From Snowella sp. (lineage in GTDB: Bacteria > Cyanobacteriota > Cyanobacteriia > Cyanobacteriales > Microcystaceae), in contig QBMS01000010.1 in assembly GCA_003249095.1 (NCBI GenBank), forward strand, positions 18,165-82,164: a DNA stretch of 64,000 nucleotides, written 5' to 3'. The position numbers and the translations under genes are program-made. Shown one piece after another: positions 35,796 through 44,285 of this stretch; positions within the stretch are counted from its first letter, which is position 1, and every line of letters begins with the position of its first letter. The notes beneath the pieces are model-generated. The model saw only the letters and a program-made list of their open reading frames with translations. It was not told the DNA's origin and made no database searches.

Positions 35796-37523
35796 TTAAT
35801 AATAATTTCCCACTTTGCGATGATGCACGGCGGTTAACGCTTCGGGATTCGAGACTCGTCCCTGATTGACTTTGCTATAAACAATCCAATGATCACTGCA
35901 TTCCATCCGACTGAGAACTTCACATTCTAAATAAGCTAAAGCCTCCGTTAAAATCGGGGAACCATTACTGGCCAGTTGGGTATTTACTCCCGCAAAGCGA
36001 TCGGCACCAGGGGGAAATCGCTTGAGGAAATGTTTCATCAAAGGCTGATATTTCCCTTCTTCTAAAATATTTAAAACAAAGCGATCGCCGACCTGGAGGA
36101 GAGATTCAATCGCACGGTCTTTAGCCACAGCAACGGTAAAGCCAGGGGGATCGAAGCTCGCTTGCATCACCCAGGAGGCTAACATCGCACTTTTCATTTC
36201 GCCCTTTTGAGCAGTGATAATATACAATCCGCCACTGATGCGACCGATCGCTTTTTCAAGTTCATTATCAATAGATTTTAACTGCTTAATCTTGCTGGTT
36301 TGTACCAAGACTTGCCCAAAATCCGTTCCTGATTCTTCACAGAGTTGATAAATATTTTCCGTTGGAGTATTTTTAACTTTAATTGATTTAAATACTTCCT
36401 TCAAACCTGCTTCTAAAAACTTCGTTAACAGGGGATCAATGGGTTCATCATTCCCACCATAGGATTCAAATAGACCAATCGTTTGTTTTGGATTAACTGC
36501 CGCTAAAATCGTTCCCAAATTAGTCGCAATTTCCTTGGCATTGTCTCCCGTTAAAGGGGGCATTCCTAAAATAATTCCTGCGGATCGATTCACTAATTCC
36601 TGCACTTCCTGGGCATCGGCTGACCCTAAATCGACCATTTCCACCGCAACCCCCGTTTTGGTCACACCCCGCGCAATACTTTGGGAGAGGCGATCGCTAA
36701 ATCCATAGTCTGCCGTATAAAAAATGGCAACAGTTTTATCGGACTTGGCTTGGGATTGACTCCATTTACGGTAACGAGCCAATAATTCAGTGACGTTGTA
36801 TTGCAACAAAGGGCCATGGCCATTGGCAACCAAACGAACCTCTCCTAACTCATCCATGCGTTTCATGGCGGCTAAAACCGAGCGGGCATTCGGCCCCATC
36901 AGACAATCGTAATAAAACCGATAATCGGGTTCAATTTTGCTTAAATTTTCATCAAAAAAGGCTTCCGAACAGTAGTGCATCCCAAACACATCGCAGGTAA
37001 AAAGGGTTTGGGTTCCCTGGTCATAGGTCAGGATCGTGTCGGGCCAATGCAAATTCGGCGCACTGACAAAATCTAAAATATGTCCCTTGCCTAAATCTAG
37101 CTGTTCTCCACTTTTAACTAAACGGCGTTCAAAGGGATGATGGACAAAATTTTCTAAAAACTGGATGGCGACCTTGGAACCAATTACGGTGATTTGGGGC
37201 GCGATTTGCAGAATATCCCTGACTAAACCACTGTGGTCGGGTTCGGTGTGGCTAATAATCAAATAATCAATGGTTTTCGGGTCAATTAGTCCCGTTAAGG
37301 TGTCTAGATAAAGCTGGCGAAATTTTTCGTGGGAGGTATCGACTAGGGCGATTTTTTCCCCCCGAATCAGGTAGGAGTTGTAGGTTGTGCCATTTTGCAG
37401 ACCAAATTCAATATCAAAGCGATCGCGATCCCAGTCCAAGGAACGAATGGTGGTGGTATCGGCGGCAATGCCGGTTGTCTGGATGGTTAATCGCTTTTCG
37501 GTTTTAATCGGTGTGGCTACCAT
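35796..37523 (-). CDS. flv3: Flavodiiron protein, Flv3 type
   Basis: The 575-residue three-domain protein combines a diiron beta-lactamase-like domain, a flavodoxin domain and a C-terminal flavin reductase domain. This is the cyanobacterial arrangement used for light-dependent NAD(P)H-linked reduction of O2 to water (Mehler-like reaction). All diiron ligands are canonical: His92, Glu94, Asp96, His97, His159, Asp178, His236. Flv1 and Flv2 carry substitutions here, so this is an Flv3/Flv4-type subunit. The RSLDWDRDRFDIEFGLQNGT start matches Flv3. The Flv1 partner is not in the window. Confidence 0.9.
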   Translation of the reverse strand: MVATPIKTEKRLTIQTTGIAADTTTIRSLDWDRDRFDIEFGLQNGTTYNSYLIRGEKIALVDTSHEKFRQLYLDTLTGLIDPKTIDYLIISHTEPDHSGLVRDILQIAPQITVIGSKVAIQFLENFVHHPFERRLVKSGEQLDLGKGHILDFVSAPNLHWPDTILTYDQGTQTLFTCDVFGMHYCSEAFFDENLSKIEPDYRFYYDCLMGPNARSVLAAMKRMDELGEVRLVANGHGPLLQYNVTELLARYRKWSQSQAKSDKTVAIFYTADYGFSDRLSQSIARGVTKTGVAVEMVDLGSADAQEVQELVNRSAGIILGMPPLTGDNAKEIATNLGTILAAVNPKQTIGLFESYGGNDEPIDPLLTKFLEAGLKEVFKSIKVKNTPTENIYQLCEESGTDFGQVLVQTSKIKQLKSIDNELEKAIGRISGGLYIITAQKGEMKSAMLASWVMQASFDPPGFTVAVAKDRAIESLLQVGDRFVLNILEEGKYQPLMKHFLKRFPPGADRFAGVNTQLASNGSPILTEALAYLECEVLSRMECSDHWIVYSKVNQGRVSNPEALTAVHHRKVGNYY

Positions 37524-37718
37524 AATGTTCCTCCCTCAGATTTCTTTCTAGTTTATCCTGTTTTCTTCTAAATTCCTATTGATAATCATTATTGAAATGA
37601 TTGTTTTGTTTAAACTGATCATCGCTTTTTGATGTGAGTAAAAAAACATGAACGAAATTTAAAGAGAATTAGTCATTTTAAAAATCTGCTCAATTTTGGG
37701 TGATTCCAAAACTACTTT

Positions 37719-37777
37719 ACCGAGATTCTTTGTCAGAATATCTTGAATTTTTATGAACAATCCCGAAAAATCTCGGT
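37719..37777. promoter_or_regulatory. 9-bp perfect inverted repeat upstream of the DUF2555 gene
   Basis: ACCGAGATT at 37719-37727 and AATCTCGGT at 37769-37777 are exact reverse complements 41 bases apart. They lie in the 326-base divergent region between flv3 and the DUF2555-coaBC pair, nearer the latter. They could be two half-sites for a regulator or a leader stem-loop. The rest of the gap shows no gene. Confidence 0.45.
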
Positions 37778-37849
37778 ATCTTTTCTCCAATCGCTGTAAT
37801 ATGAAGACGGGATAAATAATCAGACAATAGCCTCAAAGGAGTTAGGAAA

Positions 37850-38062
37850 ATGACAGCCTTAACGCTCTCGACCCAGGAAATTTCAGCCATGAGTGCTGAA
37901 GAAGTCGCAAATTTAGCCCAACGCTTAGAAGTTGATGACTACAACAATCCCTTTGAAGCTCTACAGGATTGGCATTTATTACGCGCGATCGCCTTTCAAC
38001 GTCAAGAATTAGCCGAACCCTACCTTTATTTGCTCGATATCGAAGCCTACGACGAAGCTTAA
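37850..38062 (+). CDS. DUF2555 family protein
   Basis: The 70-residue cyanobacterial protein matches DUF2555: SAEEVANLAQRLEVDDYNNPFEAL, then DWHLLRAIAFQR, with an acidic end. AGGAG precedes ATG by about 10 bases. It ends 6 bases before coaBC, so the two are cotranscribed. Function is unknown to me. The small all-helical fold and its restriction to oxygenic phototrophs suggest a regulatory or assembly role, which is inference. Confidence 0.85.
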   Translation: MTALTLSTQEISAMSAEEVANLAQRLEVDDYNNPFEALQDWHLLRAIAFQRQELAEPYLYLLDIEAYDEA

Positions 38063-38068
38063 TCTTCT

Positions 38069-39277
38069 ATGTTCAAGCAACGGCGGTTTTTAGTCGGTAT
38101 AGGGGGAGGGATTGCCGCCTATAAAGTTTGTGCAATCATTTCCCAATTATTCCAATCAGGAGCCGAAGTTCGGGTTATTCTGACTGAATCTGCTCAAAAA
38201 TTTATTACTCCCCTGAGCGTCTCTACCCTCAGCCGCCATCCCGCCCATACCGATCAAGACTTTTGGCAACCCACTCATTCTCGTCCGCTACATATTGAAT
38301 TAGGGGAATGGGCGGATATTTTTTTGATCGCGCCCCTGACTGCTCAAACTTTAGGGAAATTAGCCTATGGATTGGCGGATAATTTATTAACCAATACGGT
38401 GTTGGCTTCCCGTTGTCCCATTTTGTTGGCTCCTGCGATGAATACGGAGATGTGGGAACAAGTTTCCGTGCAACGTAATTGGCAGTTAATTACTCAAGAT
38501 CCCCGTTATACTTCCGTTGGCCCTAGTGTGGGTTTGCTCGCTTGTGATCGCGTGGGTAGGGGCAGAATGGCGGAACCTGAAGCGATTTTGAGTACCCTAG
38601 AATCCTTATTGTTAACCCAGGGAAAACAGGATTTAGTCGGCAAAAAACTCCTCATCAGTGCAGGCGGAACGAGGGAATATCTCGATCCCGTGAGATTTAT
38701 CGGCAATCCTTCCACAGGAAAAATGGGATTAGCCCTCACCCAAGCGGCACTAGATCGGGGTGCGTCGGTGATCTTGGTTCATGCTCCTTTAACGGAAAAA
38801 ATAACGCCTTCTGAACGATTACAACTTATTCCTATTATTAACGCCGAGCAAATGGAAAAAGGGATGATCAATCATTTATCCGAAGCTGATTGGATCATTA
38901 TGGCGGCCGCTGTTGCTGATGTTAAACCCGCCCATTATGTTAGTTATAAACTCCCGAAAAAAGAGTTACCTTCTCATTTAGAATTACAATCCGTTCCCGA
39001 TATTGTGGCAAACTTAAGTCAATTAAAACAACCCCATCAATTGCTGATTGGTTTTGCTGCCCAAACGGGGGATATTATTCCACCTGCCCTCGATAAGTTA
39101 CACCGAAAAAATCTAGATTTTATTGTGGCTAATCCCATTGATCAACCGAATTCAGGTTTTGGGACAGATACTAATGAGGCAGTGTTTTTGAATCAACAAG
39201 GTCAAACAAAGGCGATCGCGTCTTGCAGTAAGTTGGCATTAGCTCATCATCTTTATAATTTTATTTTGCAGAGTTAA
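38069..39277 (+). CDS. coaBC: Bifunctional phosphopantothenoylcysteine decarboxylase/synthetase
   Basis: CoaBC makes 4'-phosphopantetheine for coenzyme A. The 402-residue protein has the FMN-dependent CoaC half ([15 protein letters not shown], the active-site His in [12 protein letters not shown], and APAMNTEMW). The CTP-dependent CoaB half follows ([26 protein letters not shown] and KLPKKE). Length and motif order are normal. It follows the DUF2555 gene by 6 bases. Confidence 0.95.
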   Translation: MFKQRRFLVGIGGGIAAYKVCAIISQLFQSGAEVRVILTESAQKFITPLSVSTLSRHPAHTDQDFWQPTHSRPLHIELGEWADIFLIAPLTAQTLGKLAYGLADNLLTNTVLASRCPILLAPAMNTEMWEQVSVQRNWQLITQDPRYTSVGPSVGLLACDRVGRGRMAEPEAILSTLESLLLTQGKQDLVGKKLLISAGGTREYLDPVRFIGNPSTGKMGLALTQAALDRGASVILVHAPLTEKITPSERLQLIPIINAEQMEKGMINHLSEADWIIMAAAVADVKPAHYVSYKLPKKELPSHLELQSVPDIVANLSQLKQPHQLLIGFAAQTGDIIPPALDKLHRKNLDFIVANPIDQPNSGFGTDTNEAVFLNQQGQTKAIASCSKLALAHHLYNFILQS

Positions 39278-39377
39278 AGGTAAGTCAGCGATCGCTTAAA
39301 TCTTACTTTAGAAATCGCTACATTAAACATTTTTTCTTAATGAAGAAAAGCGATCGCAGAAATGTTAAAATTTGTCT

Positions 39378-39752
39378 ATGTTTGATAATGTCTCCAAATT
39401 CCTCGTCTTAGAAACAATTACGGACAATCGAGTGAGGGGAAATCTGATGACAGCCGCCTCGGTGTTTGGAGGACTGGTTCTAAAACCTGAGCTTATTAAA
39501 ACAATTTTACGGAGTGAAATCATGAAGGAATCAGCCGTTTATCAAGAGATTTTACAGGAAGGAGAACAGCGAGGTCTTTTGAAAGGGGAACAGCGAGGTC
39601 TTTTAAAAGGGGAGCAGATTGGTCTGCTTAAGGGCAAACTGGAGACAATTCCCCTACTGACAAAGCTAGGGTTAACGATCGCAGAAATTGCTGAAGAGTT
39701 GGATATTGATATTGCTTTAGTTGATCAGTTTGTCGCTAATCAGAATCATTGA
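39378..39752 (+). pseudogene. Internally deleted Rpn family gene; N-terminal tag fused to C-terminal domain
   Basis: From ATG 39378 the first ten residues (MFDNVSKFLV) match the usual start of cyanobacterial Rpn putative transposases. The remainder (ITDNRVRGNLMTAASVFGGLVL.., SEIMKESAVYQEILQEGEQRG) matches their C-terminal third, so about 150 residues with the PD-(D/E)XK nuclease core are gone in frame. The linker carries three GEQRGLLK-like repeats, and the end looks like a helix-turn-helix (LTIAEIAEELDIDIALVDQF). The 124-residue product is intact and could be expressed, but cannot be a nuclease. Confidence 0.75.
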
Positions 39753-39775
39753 AAATAGATATTATTTCTGTACAT

Positions 39776-39812
39776 GATCGCTTTTTAAAAATTTGATAAG
39801 ACGGCGATCGCA
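39776..39812 (+). repeat. 37-base direct repeat, left copy
   Basis: This unit begins GATCGCTTTTT, ends GATAAGACGGCGATCGCA and matches 40152-40188 at 33 of 37 positions. The two copies bracket the CopG antitoxin gene. GATCGC and GCGATC at its ends can also pair with each other. Confidence 0.65.
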
Positions 39813-39899
39813 GTTAAAAATGGGTTTGTTATGCCGTAGTATAGCAATTAGACACAAACAAACTCAACAGGATGAAAAAACTGGAAGAGGTTAAAATTT

Positions 39900-40142
39900 A
39901 TGAAAGTTGAAGAATTTGATCGCCTATTTGATGATGGAAAAAGTATCATCGAATATTTAGATTTAACTCAAATTAAACGTTCTAATTCTGAGGAACAAAT
40001 AATTGCGCTTGAGTTCCCTTCTTGGATGATAGAGGCTCTTAACAAAGAAAGTCAGCGTCTTAATTTACCGTTACAAGTTATTGTCAAAGGCTGGATTGAA
40101 GAAAAATTAGCTATTTCTAATTCTGTTCAAATCACCCATTAA
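39900..40142 (+). CDS. CopG/BrnA-type antitoxin without a visible toxin
   Basis: The 80-residue protein has the family's MKVEEFDRLFDDGKSIIEYLDL start, which is the toxin-contacting part. The ribbon-helix-helix end is IIALEFPSWMIEALNKESQRLN followed by VIVKGWIEEKL. BrnT-type toxins normally lie just upstream and overlapping. Here the 147 bases upstream and the 214 bases downstream contain no such gene, so it is an orphan. It is bracketed by 37-base direct repeats. An AGAGG box precedes the ATG. Confidence 0.8.
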   Translation: MKVEEFDRLFDDGKSIIEYLDLTQIKRSNSEEQIIALEFPSWMIEALNKESQRLNLPLQVIVKGWIEEKLAISNSVQITH

Positions 40143-40151
40143 ACTAGGTGC

Positions 40152-40188
40152 GATCGCTTTTTTCAAAGTTGATAAGACGGCGATCACA
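40152..40188 (+). repeat. 37-base direct repeat, right copy
   Basis: This copy lies 9 bases after the antitoxin stop and shares the AAG/TTGATAAGACGGCGATC block with the left copy at 39776. No gene lies between it and 40417. Confidence 0.65.
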
Positions 40189-40416
40189 CTTTGGGATTAG
40201 TTGAGTCATATTTTTAAGATTTAATTTGTGAAGACTATATCATAATAATTAGGAATAAGAATCATTCCCATTGTGTTAGTTGATAAAAATCACCCTAGCT
40301 GATTGGGCGAAGGAAGTTAGGTAAATTGGGGGCTGTGGGGAAAGATATTACCTTTTTTGATTGATCTGAATACTGTTTTGGGTTACAACTATGAGGTAGT
40401 TGCTATTGGTGAAAAT

Positions 40417-41064
40417 ATGAAACGATTCTTTATTATTTTTTTAGATTTTCTAAATGCTGTATGGCTTCTCTCTCTGACTGGTGTTTGGATTGCCATTGCT
40501 AGGACGATTATTAATTTTTCAACTATTATTAGTTATCTATCAAACAATATTTATATTTTTCTTGGGGCTTTATTTGTTGCGATTGTCGTCATTCCCATTA
40601 TCTTTTTTACCTATGTGCATTATCTATTCTGGGGAATATGGGAAAAACGAAATTCTAAGTTCCCTGTATGGCTTGCGACTATGCCCAGTTGGGATGAGGG
40701 AACATGGCAATGGTCTATTGCATTTACGGCAAATGCGGGAATAGCGGTTCTGATGGGGATAATAATTTTCTTTTTTTATTCTAATCTTCCTCCTGATTTA
40801 TCTAATTATGAGGCGAAGTCTCAATTAGAATCACTTGGAGAAAAAATAATTCCGTTTTTAATAATTCTTTGGTTATTTATTGCAACCTCAATGCTCAAAG
40901 GGAAACGAAAATGGGCTGAAAGGAAGATGAAAAAGAAAATTCAAAATCAAACTCTCAAACCATCTGCCCCATCTGAAGTTAAACTACCTCGACCGTCAAC
41001 CGTTGACGATGAAATCGACAGATTGAAAATTCAAATAGAAGATGACAAAAAAAAGAACCCCTAA
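40417..41064 (+). CDS. Membrane protein of unknown function
   Basis: The 215-residue protein from ATG 40417 (after GGTGA) has four hydrophobic segments: about 5-30, 38-66, 103-122 and 140-157 of the product. A basic, Pro-containing cytoplasmic tail ends in an acidic helix (DDEIDRLKIQIEDDKKKNP). The upstream TTG start at 40357 would add 20 polar residues with no ribosome binding site. Its codon use is AT-rich, like the accessory genes around it. I do not recognise a family. It converges on the coiled-coil gene at 41101. Confidence 0.7.
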   Translation: MKRFFIIFLDFLNAVWLLSLTGVWIAIARTIINFSTIISYLSNNIYIFLGALFVAIVVIPIIFFTYVHYLFWGIWEKRNSKFPVWLATMPSWDEGTWQWSIAFTANAGIAVLMGIIIFFFYSNLPPDLSNYEAKSQLESLGEKIIPFLIILWLFIATSMLKGKRKWAERKMKKKIQNQTLKPSAPSEVKLPRPSTVDDEIDRLKIQIEDDKKKNP

Positions 41065-41100
41065 TACTGGGTTAAGGGCCGTCTTTCGGTATGTTCACTC

Positions 41101-41385
41101 TTAGGGATTCGGTGTTAGTCGGGTTAAAAGTTCGGTCAATCTATCATCTATTTGTTCCACATGGCGAAGATAGTCAGATTGAGCCTCATAATAATCAGCT
41201 TGAGCAGCGGCCAAGCGAGACATCCATTCAAAGACATGAGCGCGGTCTTTTCTTTGAGTGTCTCTTATTTTTTTTGCTTCTTCACGGTCTTGGGCAATAC
41301 TACTGGCGATCGCCTCAATGCTTTTGGCGTTTGATTCTATTAATTTTTCGATGCGGTCTAGGCGTTGGTTGTCGCTGTCCGTCAT
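41101..41385 (-). CDS. Small coiled-coil protein
   Basis: The 94-residue protein is almost entirely helical with heptad spacing (NQRLDRIEKLIESNAKSIEAIASS, EQIDDRLTELLTRL) and has a conserved-looking centre, HVFEWMSRLAAAQADYYEAQSDYL. There is no membrane segment. AGGTG lies nine bases before ATG. Its ATG overlaps the TGA of the 37-codon ORF upstream (ATGA), which in turn overlaps the DUF433 gene, so three frames are chained. Function is unknown. Confidence 0.7.
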   Translation of the reverse strand: MTDSDNQRLDRIEKLIESNAKSIEAIASSIAQDREEAKKIRDTQRKDRAHVFEWMSRLAAAQADYYEAQSDYLRHVEQIDDRLTELLTRLTPNP

Positions 41386-41495
41386 TCGTTCACCTCGGTT
41401 TCTTCTTGGTCAGGGAGGGCAAGGATTAAGTGCGATCGCCGATCTATAGCTTGGTTGAAAGAACGCAAACCAACTAGGGGAAATAATAACCTCAT
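41382..41495 (-). CDS. 37-codon ORF coupled to DUF433 antitoxin, possible toxin relic
   Basis: ATG at 41495 overlaps the DUF433 stop as ATGA, and its own TGA overlaps the next ATG in the same way. In DUF433 systems this is the position of the DUF5615 PIN-like toxin. The product begins MRLLF, like that toxin family, but then diverges and ends after 37 residues (about 110 expected). It is either a truncated toxin or a leader for the downstream gene. Confidence 0.45.
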   Translation of the reverse strand: MRLLFPLVGLRSFNQAIDRRSHLILALPDQEETEVNE

Positions 41496-41755
41496 TGTGG
41501 GTTACTGCGTACCGACTCAAGTTTGATCACCGATCTTGTAGGAGAATTGTAACTCTGTTTTTGGCTAATTCGTCGAGTTACTGCGATCGCTTGTTCACAA
41601 CTCACGCTAGGAAAATGCTCTAAAAAAATATCAAGAGAATCCCCCGCTTCAAGATAATCAAGCAGAGTTCTAATGGGAACACGAGTTCCAACAAAAACAG
41701 GAATCCCACCCATTATATCGGGATCACAATGAATAACATTTGATAATAATTTCAT
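41492..41755 (-). CDS. DUF433 domain antitoxin (VapB45-like)
   Basis: The 87-residue protein shows the DUF433 signature: PDIMGGIPVFVGTRVPIRTLLDYLEAGDSLDIFLEHFPSVS. This is a winged-helix-type DNA-binding fold used as the antitoxin of PIN-like DUF5615 toxins. The tail after residue 60 (VTRRISQKQSYNSP..) does not look like the usual helical end and may stem from a local frameshift. The partner toxin is missing or reduced to the overlapping 37-codon ORF. Confidence 0.8.
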   Translation of the reverse strand: MKLLSNVIHCDPDIMGGIPVFVGTRVPIRTLLDYLEAGDSLDIFLEHFPSVSCEQAIAVTRRISQKQSYNSPTRSVIKLESVRSNPQ

Positions 41756-41964
41756 AAAATTTTTCAGGATTATAATAACTAAATTTTATCCTAAAAAGGA
41801 ATTTTTGGAAGGAGTTCTCGTCTAGTGATGGAGTGCGATCGCCTTCTTTGGTGAATCACAATTTTCTCAATTATTTATCTGTTAAAGGGGGTTGCGGTAT
41901 GGCGATCGCTATTACCGTGAATCGTTATTTTTAGGCGATCGCTTTTTGTGAGGAGAAAGGGAAA

Positions 41965-42084
41965 ATGGCGATAGAATTAGCCAGTGGATTCATTTTCAGC
42001 GAAGTTGAGTGTGAAAATCGAACTTATAAAACTTGGTGGAAAGAGGTGAGTAGCTGGTTCAATCCAGAGCAGTGGAACTACTGA
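41965..42084 (+). CDS. 39-codon ORF, Trp-rich
   Basis: ATG 41965 follows a strong AGGAGAAAGG ribosome binding site. The 39-residue product is acidic at first and then carries TWWKEVSSWFNPEQWNY, four Trp in 17 residues. A HIP1 site precedes it. It ends 20 bases before the ISAs1 remnant. No family is recognised; it could be a small protein or the start of a gene cut by the insertion. Confidence 0.4.
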   Translation: MAIELASGFIFSEVECENRTYKTWWKEVSSWFNPEQWNY

Positions 42085-42103
42085 AGCCGTGTTTACAACT
42101 TAT

Positions 42104-42608
42104 TTAGGACTGATATAGCATTTTCAATAATTTAGGAATCGCTGTGATTTCATTCGACTTACTCTCGACTTTGCACTGTCCTAGTACTAAACGATTCACC
42201 GTTGCCCATGCACTCACCATCTGAATTGCCCCCTTTTCCTTCGCCTTATCATAGGATTGCCGAAGGGTTTTACTGTCAATTGCTATCACTTCCCCTTCAC
42301 TTACTTTCCCTATACTTTTGACTCAATCAAGAAAACAGTTTTGAAATTGTGCTGGATTCAGACGAGCAAATACGCGGGCAAACGTATCATGGGAGGGAAT
42401 GCCATTTGGCAATTCTAAATTTTTTTTACCATTGATGTTTCGCTTTGCTGAAGCTTTCCATTCCGGCCCAACTGTCCGCCCCACAAATCATACCTAAGAT
42501 GGCAATCGTTAGAATATCAATCAGTTTGTGCCGTTTTGTTCGCTCGATGCGAGGGTCATCTATTTCGGCAAAGTGTTCTACCAGTCTATATTTGGGTCGG
42601 AGTTGCAT
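42104..42608 (-). pseudogene. ISAs1 family transposase remnant
   Basis: The N-terminal piece (from ATG 42608: RLVEHFAEIDDPRIERTKRHKLIDILTIAILGMICGADSW) and a later piece ([28 protein letters not shown], 42289 downward) are in different frames but in correct order for an ISAs1/H-repeat DDE transposase. The second includes the AIDSKTLR motif with the first catalytic Asp. The gene stops near 42104, so the C-terminal half with the remaining catalytic residues is gone. No clear inverted terminal repeats are visible. It lies 186 bases upstream of ffh. Confidence 0.88.
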
Positions 42609-42794
42609 CGTTATTTGTCTTCTATGGACTTTCGCTTATTTTCCCTCACTCTTTCCTCTACAACTGGATTTCTTTTGCCCGTACTTTTTAGATGCGATCG
42701 CCTTCTCCAACCAAGACCCAAAGCAATTGTCACAGTATCAGCATTCAGTTTATGATAAAAAAACTGCCCAATCTCTCCCTCCAACCGAAAGACC

Positions 42795-44261
42795 ATGTTT
42801 GATGCTCTCGCCGATCGCCTAGAAGATGCCTGGAAAAAACTTCGGGGTCAGGACAAAATCTCTGCTAACAATATTCAGGAATCATTACAAGAAGTCCGTC
42901 GTGCCTTGTTGTCGGCGGATGTGAACCTGCAAGTTGTTAAAAATTTCATTGCAGAAGTCGAAAAACAGGCGTTGGGCGCAGAGGTCATTTCGGGCGTAAA
43001 TCCAGGACAGCAGTTCATCAAAATTGTTTATGACGAATTGGTTAAGGTCATGGGGGAAAGCAATGTTCCCCTTGCTCAGGCAGACAAAGCTCCCACCGTC
43101 ATTCTCATGGCAGGGTTACAGGGGACGGGAAAAACCACTGCAACGGCGAAATTAGCCTTATTTTTACGAAAAGAAAACCGTAGTGCCTTGATGGTGGCGA
43201 CGGATGTTTATCGTCCCGCCGCGATCGACCAATTAATTACCCTGGGGAAACAAATCGATGTCCCTGTTTTTGAAATGGGGGCAGATGCCGATCCCGTTGA
43301 AATTGCCCGTTTGGGAGTGGAAAAAGCCAAGGAATTAGGGGTTGATACGGTTCTGATTGATACGGCGGGTCGTTTGCAGATTGATCCTGAAATGATGGCC
43401 GAATTGGCTCGCATTAAGGCGATCGTTAAACCCGATGATACCTTACTGGTCGTGGATGCGATGACAGGGCAAGAAGCGGCCAATTTAACCCGTACTTTCC
43501 AAGATGAAATTGGCATTACGGGGGCAATTCTAACCAAATTAGATGGGGACACCAGGGGCGGGGCGGCTTTATCTGTGCGTCAGGTGTCGGGTCAACCGAT
43601 TAAATTTGTTGGGGTAGGAGAAAAAGTTGAGGCTCTGCAACCATTTTATCCCGATCGCATGGCCAGTCGTATTCTCAATATGGGCGACGTGTTAACCCTC
43701 GTTGAAAAAGCTCAAGAAGCGATCGACATTGCCGATGTGGAAACCATGCAAGCGAAGATCATGGAAGCCACCTTTGATTTCGATGATTTTCTCAAGCAAA
43801 TGAAGCTGATGAAAAATATGGGATCTTTGGGCGGTTTACTAAAAATGATTCCTGGCATGGGAAAACTTAGTAATACGGATATTGAAAAGGGAGAAAAGGA
43901 ACTCAAACGCACCGAAGCGATGATTAGTTCCATGACCGTAGAAGAAAGAAAAAATCCTGATTTACTCGCGAAAATGCCGACCCGTCGTCGTCGGATTGCC
44001 AAGGGTTCGGGTCACAGTGAAAGTGATGTATCTAAATTAGTGACTAATTTCACTCGTATGCGAGCGATGATGCAACAAATGGGACGGGGCGGCGGTATGC
44101 CTGGCATGGGCGGTATGGGAGGAATGCAAGGTATGGGGATGCCTGGGATGGGAATGCCTGGAATGGGGGGTCAAGCCCAACCCGGTTTTCGCGGTTATAC
44201 GGGCGGTGGTAAAACCAAACAGAAAAAACAGAAAAAGAAAAAGGGTTTCGGCACTTTATAG
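42795..44261 (+). CDS. ffh: Signal recognition particle protein Ffh (SRP54)
   Basis: Ffh binds signal sequences and 4.5S RNA and targets ribosomes to FtsY. The 488-residue protein has the N domain helices and a G domain with GLQGTGKT at 107-114, DVYRPAAIDQL, DTAGRL and TKLDGDTRGG. The Met-rich M domain follows (FDFDDFLKQMKLMKNMGSLGGLLKMIPGM). A Gly-Met-Pro repeat (GMPGMGGMGGMQGMGMPGMG) and a Lys-rich end close it. Length is normal. An IS remnant immediately upstream may have reshaped its promoter region. Confidence 0.97.
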   Translation: MFDALADRLEDAWKKLRGQDKISANNIQESLQEVRRALLSADVNLQVVKNFIAEVEKQALGAEVISGVNPGQQFIKIVYDELVKVMGESNVPLAQADKAPTVILMAGLQGTGKTTATAKLALFLRKENRSALMVATDVYRPAAIDQLITLGKQIDVPVFEMGADADPVEIARLGVEKAKELGVDTVLIDTAGRLQIDPEMMAELARIKAIVKPDDTLLVVDAMTGQEAANLTRTFQDEIGITGAILTKLDGDTRGGAALSVRQVSGQPIKFVGVGEKVEALQPFYPDRMASRILNMGDVLTLVEKAQEAIDIADVETMQAKIMEATFDFDDFLKQMKLMKNMGSLGGLLKMIPGMGKLSNTDIEKGEKELKRTEAMISSMTVEERKNPDLLAKMPTRRRRIAKGSGHSESDVSKLVTNFTRMRAMMQQMGRGGGMPGMGGMGGMQGMGMPGMGMPGMGGQAQPGFRGYTGGGKTKQKKQKKKKGFGTL

Positions 44262-44285
44262 GAGGTGTAGGGATGCCTCTCAAGC

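Noticed and set aside
39540..39640. Three GEQRGLLK-like coding repeats considered as a CRISPR-like array
   Set aside because: They are short, adjacent and in frame with no spacers; they form a protein linker. No CRISPR array was seen anywhere in the window.
42445..42822. Plus-strand ORF across the IS remnant and the ffh start
   Set aside because: It is a shadow of the ISAs1 transposase remnant on the other strand.
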